DNA of 64,000 nucleotides from Bradyrhizobium yuanmingense (GTDB lineage: Bacteria > Pseudomonadota > Alphaproteobacteria > Rhizobiales > Xanthobacteraceae). The stretch spans positions 1-64,000 of the forward strand of contig NZ_JARFML010000035.1 of assembly GCF_029167105.1 (NCBI RefSeq), in the 5' to 3' direction. The notes under the pieces were generated by a model. It worked only from the letters and a program-made list of their open reading frames with translations, was not told where the DNA came from and did not search any database. Below, piece by piece: positions 59,810 to 64,000 of the stretch. Position 1 is the first letter of the stretch; each line of letters starts with the position of its first letter. A program made the translations under genes and the position numbers.

Positions 59810-60406
59810 ATGAACACGCGCAACACCAAGGTGATGAACCGCTTCGACGTCACCTCGCGGCTGATCACGAAGCTGAAGCACGAGGAAGCCGTGATCGGCG
59901 GCATCGGCAACACCAATTTCGATTTGTGGGCCGCCGGCCACCGCCCGCAGAACTTCTACATGCTGGGCAGCATGGGCCTCGCCTTTCCGATCGCGCTCGG
60001 CGTGGCGCTGGCGCAGCCCGACCGCCGCGTCTTCGCGCTCGAAGGCGACGGCTCGCTCCTGATGCAGCTCGGGGCGCTCGCGACGATTGCAGCCCTGAAG
60101 CCGAAGAACCTCACGATGATCGTGATGGACAACGGCATCTACCAAATCACCGGGGCGCAGCCGACGCCGGCAGCTGGTGTCGCCGACATCGTCGCGATTG
60201 CCATCGGCTCTGGTCTTGCGAGCAGCGCCTGGGCCGCCGACGAGGAGGATTTCGAGCGGCTGGTCGACGACGCGATGGCTGCTTCCGAGCCGAGCCTGAT
60301 CGCGGTCAGGATCGACGACAAGCCCGGCGTGGGCACCACCCGGCGCGACCCCGTGCAGATCCGGGAACGCTTCATGCATGGCCTCGGCGTGCGCGAGCCA
60401 CTTTAA
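59810..60406 (+). CDS. ThDP-dependent decarboxylase, PP subunit (ComE type)
   Basis: A 198-residue protein carrying the diphosphate-binding domain: NFYMLGSMGLAFPIALGVAL, then the ThDP/Mg motif GDGSLLMQLGALATIAALKP ending with the Asn of MDNGIYQITG. It follows the PYR subunit by 8 bp and completes the active site. The start ATG at 59810 has GAGG upstream; a GTG at 59798 overlapping the previous stop is an alternative. Together they decarboxylate a 2-keto acid, perhaps sulfo- or phosphonopyruvate. Confidence 0.87.
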   Translation: MNTRNTKVMNRFDVTSRLITKLKHEEAVIGGIGNTNFDLWAAGHRPQNFYMLGSMGLAFPIALGVALAQPDRRVFALEGDGSLLMQLGALATIAALKPKNLTMIVMDNGIYQITGAQPTPAAGVADIVAIAIGSGLASSAWAADEEDFERLVDDAMAASEPSLIAVRIDDKPGVGTTRRDPVQIRERFMHGLGVREPL

Positions 60407-60482
60407 CATTTTGTCATTAACTACACGGCGATCTGATACGAGCCTCGCGACAACCCGACCAAATTCGTGCTAAGCGACCCGG

Positions 60483-60851
60483 ATGTTCATTCGTACCTTT
60501 GCCTGGCTGCTCGCCGCTGCCGTTACGTTCGCCACCCTCGGTCCTCACGGCCTTCGCCCCCATTCCGACCTCGGTCAGGACGGCGAACATGCGCTTGCCT
60601 TCGTCATGGTGGGATTGGCCTTCGGCCTCGCCTATCCACGCCGGCGCCTACTGAGCGCAGCGGCCGCGGTCGTCCTGATCGGCGTGCTCGAGCTGATGCA
60701 ATTTTGGGCACCCGGCCGCCACGCGCGGCTGGTGGATTTTCTGGTCGATGCTGGCACCGCGTGCCTCGGCTTTGCGCTCGCAGCCGCGGCTGATTGGCTG
60801 CTCTCGCGCTTTCGCACCAGCTCCGCCACAATCGAAGGCCCCGCGGAGTGA
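60483..60851 (+). CDS. VanZ-like membrane protein
   Basis: A 122-residue protein with four spans. The order of a short N-terminal span, a DGEHALAFVMVGLAFGLAYP helix, an ELMQFWAPGRHARLVDFLVD loop and a final span LGFALAAAADWLL matches VanZ-like proteins (E-x-x-Q-x...R-x-x-x-x-x-D-x-x-x-N/D). The role in alphaproteobacteria is unknown. It sits alone between the decarboxylase and DUF1236-like genes. Confidence 0.78.
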   Translation: MFIRTFAWLLAAAVTFATLGPHGLRPHSDLGQDGEHALAFVMVGLAFGLAYPRRRLLSAAAAVVLIGVLELMQFWAPGRHARLVDFLVDAGTACLGFALAAAADWLLSRFRTSSATIEGPAE

Positions 60852-60891
60852 TGCTCCGCAGGGCCTTCCTCAGAACAAAGAATTGCGCCGA

Positions 60892-61275
60892 TCAGTCGAT
60901 GATCTTGACCACGCGGCGCGTGCGCGGCTCGACGATCACGCGGCGATCGTTGACGACCGCATAGCGATATTCGGTGTAGTTCGGTACGGGCCGCAGCACG
61001 ACGGTCGGAGGCAGCGGCTCGCCGACCACGACGCGCTCCTGCACTACGACGGAGTCGCTGCGAGGAATTCCACCCAGGACCGCATTCGGGATCTCGAGGC
61101 CGGCGCCGACGGCTGCACCCACGGTGCCGCCAACCATTGCACCGATCGGGCCGCCGATGTCGCCACCTGCACGCGCGCCGTCCCTGGCGCCCTGTTCGGT
61201 CGTCGACTGAGCAAAGGCTGCGCTCGACGCCAGCAGCGACGCGGCAGCCAACGTAATCGCAAGACGGGTTTTCAT
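60892..61275 (-). CDS. Exported DUF1236-like protein with glycine-zipper segment
   Basis: A 127-residue protein: signal peptide 1-22 (LASSAAFAQ), a Gly/Ala-rich zipper (ARAGGDIGGPIGAMVGGTVG, AAVGAGLEIP), and a C-terminal domain with YTEYRYAVVNDRRVIVEPRT then RRVVKIID. This ending is the DUF1236 pattern common in Bradyrhizobium envelope proteins. It is periplasmic or outer-membrane associated; function unknown. An EcfG-like promoter at 61310-61334 suggests stress control. Confidence 0.82.
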   Translation of the reverse strand: MKTRLAITLAAASLLASSAAFAQSTTEQGARDGARAGGDIGGPIGAMVGGTVGAAVGAGLEIPNAVLGGIPRSDSVVVQERVVVGEPLPPTVVLRPVPNYTEYRYAVVNDRRVIVEPRTRRVVKIID

Positions 61276-61309
61276 GTCCTGATGTCTCCAGTGATTGTTA
61301 TGCGCCTTC

Positions 61310-61334
61310 AACCCGCGGGGCCAGAGCATGTTCC
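61310..61334 (-). promoter_or_regulatory. EcfG-type promoter candidate for the DUF1236-like gene
   Basis: On the reverse strand GGAAC (61334-61330), 16 bases, then GGTT (61313-61310) match GGAAC-N16/17-CGTT with one mismatch. Transcription would start about 30 bases before the ATG at 61275. A second overlapping GGAAC begins six bases upstream, so the exact register is uncertain. Confidence 0.4.
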
Positions 61335-61379
61335 GGTTCCCATGCGACAAAGATACGGGCAGTGTTACTGCGTAACAGT

Positions 61380-62267
61380 TCAGGGGGCGGCGATTTCGTG
61401 CCCCGCCATCAGTTCCAGCGCCCGCACCATCGCGGAGTGATCCCAGGCCTTGCCGCCATGTGCGGTGCAGGACGAGAACAATTGTTGCGCCACCGCCGTG
61501 CTCGGCAGCGACAGGCCGAGTGCACGCGCACCTTCGAGAGCGAGGTTGAGATCCTTCTGGTGCAGCTCGATGCGGAAGCCCGGATCGAAATTGCGCTTCA
61601 CCATGCGCTCGCCATGCACCTCCAGAATGCGCGAGGAGGCGAAGCCGCCCATCAGTGCCTTGCGCACCAGCGCGGGATTCGCACCCGCCTTGGATGCGAA
61701 CAACAGGGCCTCGCTCACGGCTTCGATGGTGAGTGCGACGATGATCTGATTGGCAACCTTTGTCGTCTGTCCGTCGCCGTTGCCGCCGACATGGGTGACG
61801 TTCTTGCCCATCTTGTCGAAGATCGGCTTCATGGTGCCAAAAGCCCGCTCCGGCCCGCCGACCATGATGGTGAGGCTCGCAGCTTTCGCGCCGACCTCCC
61901 CGCCCGACACCGGCGCATCGAGATAATCGGCGCCGAGCGCCTCGATCTTTTTTGCAAACTCCTTCGTCGCCAGCGGCGAGATCGAGCTCATGTCGACGAC
62001 GATCTTGCCCTTGGAAATGCCGCTGGCGACGCCGTCGTTGCCGAACAGCACCGCTCCCACATGCGGCGTGTCCGGCACCATGATGATGACGGCGTCCGCG
62101 CCCTCGGCGACTTCCTTGGCCGACTTGCAGGCGATGCCTCCCGCGGCGACCAGTTCAGGCGCGACCGGCGCAACGTCATGCAGGAGAACGCGATGGCCTG
62201 CGGCCAGGAGATGGCCGGCCATCGGCCGTCCCATGGTGCCAAGTCCGATGAAGCCGATGTTGGTCAT
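61380..62267 (-). CDS. glxR: 2-hydroxy-3-oxopropionate (tartronate semialdehyde) reductase
   Basis: A 295-residue beta-hydroxyacid dehydrogenase. NAD(P) motif IGFIGLGTMGRPMAGHLLAA (residues 4-23), substrate motif DAPVSGGEVGAKAASLTIMV (about 117-136), catalytic Lys in TTKVANQIIVA near 169. It reduces tartronate semialdehyde to D-glycerate. It is the last gene of gcl-hyi-glxR, 12 bp after hyi, which confirms the role among related 3-hydroxyisobutyrate dehydrogenases. Confidence 0.92.
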   Translation of the reverse strand: MTNIGFIGLGTMGRPMAGHLLAAGHRVLLHDVAPVAPELVAAGGIACKSAKEVAEGADAVIIMVPDTPHVGAVLFGNDGVASGISKGKIVVDMSSISPLATKEFAKKIEALGADYLDAPVSGGEVGAKAASLTIMVGGPERAFGTMKPIFDKMGKNVTHVGGNGDGQTTKVANQIIVALTIEAVSEALLFASKAGANPALVRKALMGGFASSRILEVHGERMVKRNFDPGFRIELHQKDLNLALEGARALGLSLPSTAVAQQLFSSCTAHGGKAWDHSAMVRALELMAGHEIAAP

Positions 62268-62279
62268 GTCTGTGTTTCC

Positions 62280-63065
62280 TCAGGTCTCAAACGTCTGCGC
62301 CGCGTGCCACGACAGGCCCTCCAGCGTCGTGGTGCGCGGCTTGTATTCGCAGCCGATCCAGCCGCGATAGCCGATCGCGTCGAGATGGCGGAACAGGAAG
62401 GGATAGTTGATCTCGCCGGTGCCGGGCTCATTGCGGCCGGGATTGTCGGCAAGCTGGACGTGGGCAATCTGAGGCAGATATTCCTGCATGGTGCGGGCGA
62501 GATCGCCCTCCATGATCTGCATGTGGTAGATGTCGTACTGGATGAAGAGGTTGTTCGAGCGCACCTCGGAGATCATTTGCACCGCCTGCTCGGTGCCATT
62601 GAGGAAGAAGCCGGGAATGTCGAGCGTGTTGATGGGCTCGACCAATAGCTTGATGTTCTCTCGCGCCAGCGTCGAAGCCGCAAAACGCAGATTCCCGACC
62701 AGCGTCTCCCGAAGCTCGCGCGGATCGGCATCAACAGGCGCGATGCCGACGAGGCAGTTGAGCTGCTCGCAATCGAGCGCCTTGGCATAATCGATGGCGC
62801 GGAACACGCCGTCGCGGAATTCGGCGGTGCGGTCGGGCAGGATCGCGATGCCGCGCTCTCCGCCGGCCCAGTTGCCGGCGGGGAGATTGTGCAGCACCTG
62901 CATCAAGCCGTGGGCCTCGAGCTGCTCGCGCAGCTGCGCCTTGTCGAAATCATAGGGGAAGAGATATTCGACCCCGGCAAAGCCCGCCGCCTTCGCCGCC
63001 GCAAAGCGGTCGAGGAACGGCATCTCGTTGAAGAGCATGGTGAGGTTGGCGGCAAATTTCGGCAT
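62280..63065 (-). CDS. hyi: Hydroxypyruvate isomerase
   Basis: A 261-residue TIM-barrel enzyme: MPKFAANLTMLFNEMPFLDR, AGFAGVEYLFPYDF, catalytic Glu in LLVEPINTLDIPGFFLNGTE near 143, and IQYDIYHMQIMEGDLARTM with metal ligands; the second catalytic Glu is in WIGCEYKP. It interconverts hydroxypyruvate and tartronate semialdehyde. It lies between gcl (13 bp) and glxR. Confidence 0.93.
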   Translation of the reverse strand: MPKFAANLTMLFNEMPFLDRFAAAKAAGFAGVEYLFPYDFDKAQLREQLEAHGLMQVLHNLPAGNWAGGERGIAILPDRTAEFRDGVFRAIDYAKALDCEQLNCLVGIAPVDADPRELRETLVGNLRFAASTLARENIKLLVEPINTLDIPGFFLNGTEQAVQMISEVRSNNLFIQYDIYHMQIMEGDLARTMQEYLPQIAHVQLADNPGRNEPGTGEINYPFLFRHLDAIGYRGWIGCEYKPRTTTLEGLSWHAAQTFET

Positions 63066-63078
63066 GGTGCTTCTTCCC

Positions 63079-64000
63079 CTATTCCGCCGGCTGCAGCACG
63101 CGCGTGGTCTCGACTTCGTCGAGCGGAAGGTCCAGCACCTCCTCGAACTCGACGATGTTGTCGATCTCCGTGCCCATCGCGATGTTGGTGACCCGTTCGA
63201 GGATGAACTCGACCACCACAGGCACGCGGTGCTTGGCCATCAATTCGCGGGCGGTCACGAACGCCGCCTGCGTGTCCTTCGGGTCGGTGACGCGGATGGC
63301 CTTGCAGCCGAGGCCTTCGGCGACCGCGACGTGGTCGACGCCGTAGACGCCGATCTCGGGCGCGTTGATGTTCTCGAAGGAGAGCTGGACGTGATAGTCC
63401 ATGTCGAAGCCGCGCTGGGCCTGTCGGATCAGGCCGAGATAAGAATTGTTCACGACGACATGGATGTAGGGCAGGTTGAACTGCGCGCCGACCGCGAGCT
63501 CCTCGATCAGGAACTGGAAGTCGTAGTCGCCGGAGAGCGCGACGATCTCGCGCTCCGGGCACGCCGCGCGCACGCCGAGCGCGGCAGGCAGCGTCCAGCC
63601 GAGCGGCCCCGCCTGCCCGGCATTGATCCAATTGCGGGGCTTGTACACGCCGAGGAACTGCGCGCCGGCGATCTGCGACAGGCCGATCACGGTGACATAG
63701 GTGGTGTCGCGGCCGAACGCCTTGTTCATTTCCTCGTAGACGCGCTGCGGCTTGATCGGGACGTTGTCGAAATGGCTCTTGCGCAGCATCGTCTTCTTGC
63801 GGTCGCGGCAGGCCGCAGGCCACGCCTGGCGCTCGCGGAGCCTGCCTGACCGCCGCCACTCCCTGGCGACGGCGACGAACAGCTCGAGCGCGGTCTTTGC
63901 GTCCGAGACGATGCCGAGATCGGGATTGAACACGCGCCCGATCTGCGTCGGCTCGATGTCCACGTGAACGAATTTGCGACCCTTGGTGTAGGTCTCGACC
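63079..64000 (-). CDS. gcl: Glyoxylate carboligase, C-terminal part (cut by window edge)
   Basis: The visible 306 codons are the C-terminal half of a ThDP carboligase: KFVHVDIEPTQIGRVFNPDL, GVYKPRNWINAGQAGPLGWT, and the ThDP/Mg motif GDYDFQFLIEELAVGAQFNL ending with NNSYLGLIRQAQ. The wording matches Gcl, which condenses two glyoxylates to tartronate semialdehyde and CO2. The N-terminal half lies beyond 64000. With hyi and glxR it carries glyoxylate to glycerate. Confidence 0.93.
   Translation of the reverse strand, partial: VETYTKGRKFVHVDIEPTQIGRVFNPDLGIVSDAKTALELFVAVAREWRRSGRLRERQAWPAACRDRKKTMLRKSHFDNVPIKPQRVYEEMNKAFGRDTTYVTVIGLSQIAGAQFLGVYKPRNWINAGQAGPLGWTLPAALGVRAACPEREIVALSGDYDFQFLIEELAVGAQFNLPYIHVVVNNSYLGLIRQAQRGFDMDYHVQLSFENINAPEIGVYGVDHVAVAEGLGCKAIRVTDPKDTQAAFVTARELMAKHRVPVVVEFILERVTNIAMGTEIDNIVEFEEVLDLPLDEVETTRVLQPAE

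Overview
The window looks like a chromosomal segment of Bradyrhizobium or a very close Nitrobacteraceae relative. The GC content is high. Hairpin repeat families of the kind scattered through Bradyrhizobium genomes lie between operons. There are EcfG-type stress promoters (GGAAC-N16/17-cGTT), and the content is a soil heterotroph's: many ABC importers, polyol and sugar oxidation, two-component monooxygenases and molybdenum hydroxylases. No tRNA, rRNA, CRISPR array, prophage or plasmid origin was seen. Both ends cut a gene: an IS5-type transposase on the left and glyoxylate carboligase on the right.

Layout. 1-235: end of an IS5-family element that appears to have landed inside a hairpin repeat. 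275-3612: a stand-alone sigma region 1.1 peptide, then a StyA/StyB-like two-component flavin monooxygenase operon with an EthD-family gene and a divergent LysR regulator. 3920-7704: a secreted beta-propeller protein and small stress-type genes (coiled coil, PRC-barrel) with EcfG promoter candidates and an FNR/FixK box. 7816-17623: a dipeptide-type ABC importer bracketed by two amidases, with a divergent LysR. 17630-27156: a polyol operon (HAD phosphatase, SorC regulator, SmoEFGK-like importer, SDR dehydrogenase, FGGY kinase, PfkB kinase). 27319-35030: a ChvE-GguAB importer joined to galactose/arabinose 1-dehydrogenase, lactonase, aldose epimerase and a GntR regulator. At 35027-35322 lies the scar of a second, mostly deleted sugar transporter. 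35807-36979: a XylX-like FAH-fold dehydratase that fits the same oxidative pentose route.

37092-46896 is the most unusual part. It holds a HEAT-repeat protein, an 8-Cys ferredoxin, an APS-reductase-alpha-like flavoprotein, a ferredoxin-NADP reductase, a DUF971 protein, a Crp/Fnr regulator, an ABC importer whose binding protein carries a C-terminal NosL-like domain, and a YeiH-type putative sulfate exporter. Four copies of the motif CRATTAGTTK sit 50-85 bp before the genes of this block, so it looks like one regulon controlled by the local Crp/Fnr protein. It is the best candidate here for an undescribed system, plausibly uptake and redox conversion of a sulfur- or metal-linked compound.

47008-64000: a small membrane protein, alanine dehydrogenase with a divergent Lrp regulator, a three-subunit PaoABC-type molybdenum aldehyde dehydrogenase, an Orn/Lys/Arg decarboxylase followed by a GNAT acetyltransferase, an ornithine cyclodeaminase-family protein, an orphan flagellar-rod-like protein, a 2-hydroxyacid dehydrogenase divergent from a split ThDP decarboxylase (ComDE-like), a VanZ protein, a DUF1236-like protein, and the glyoxylate operon gcl-hyi-glxR.
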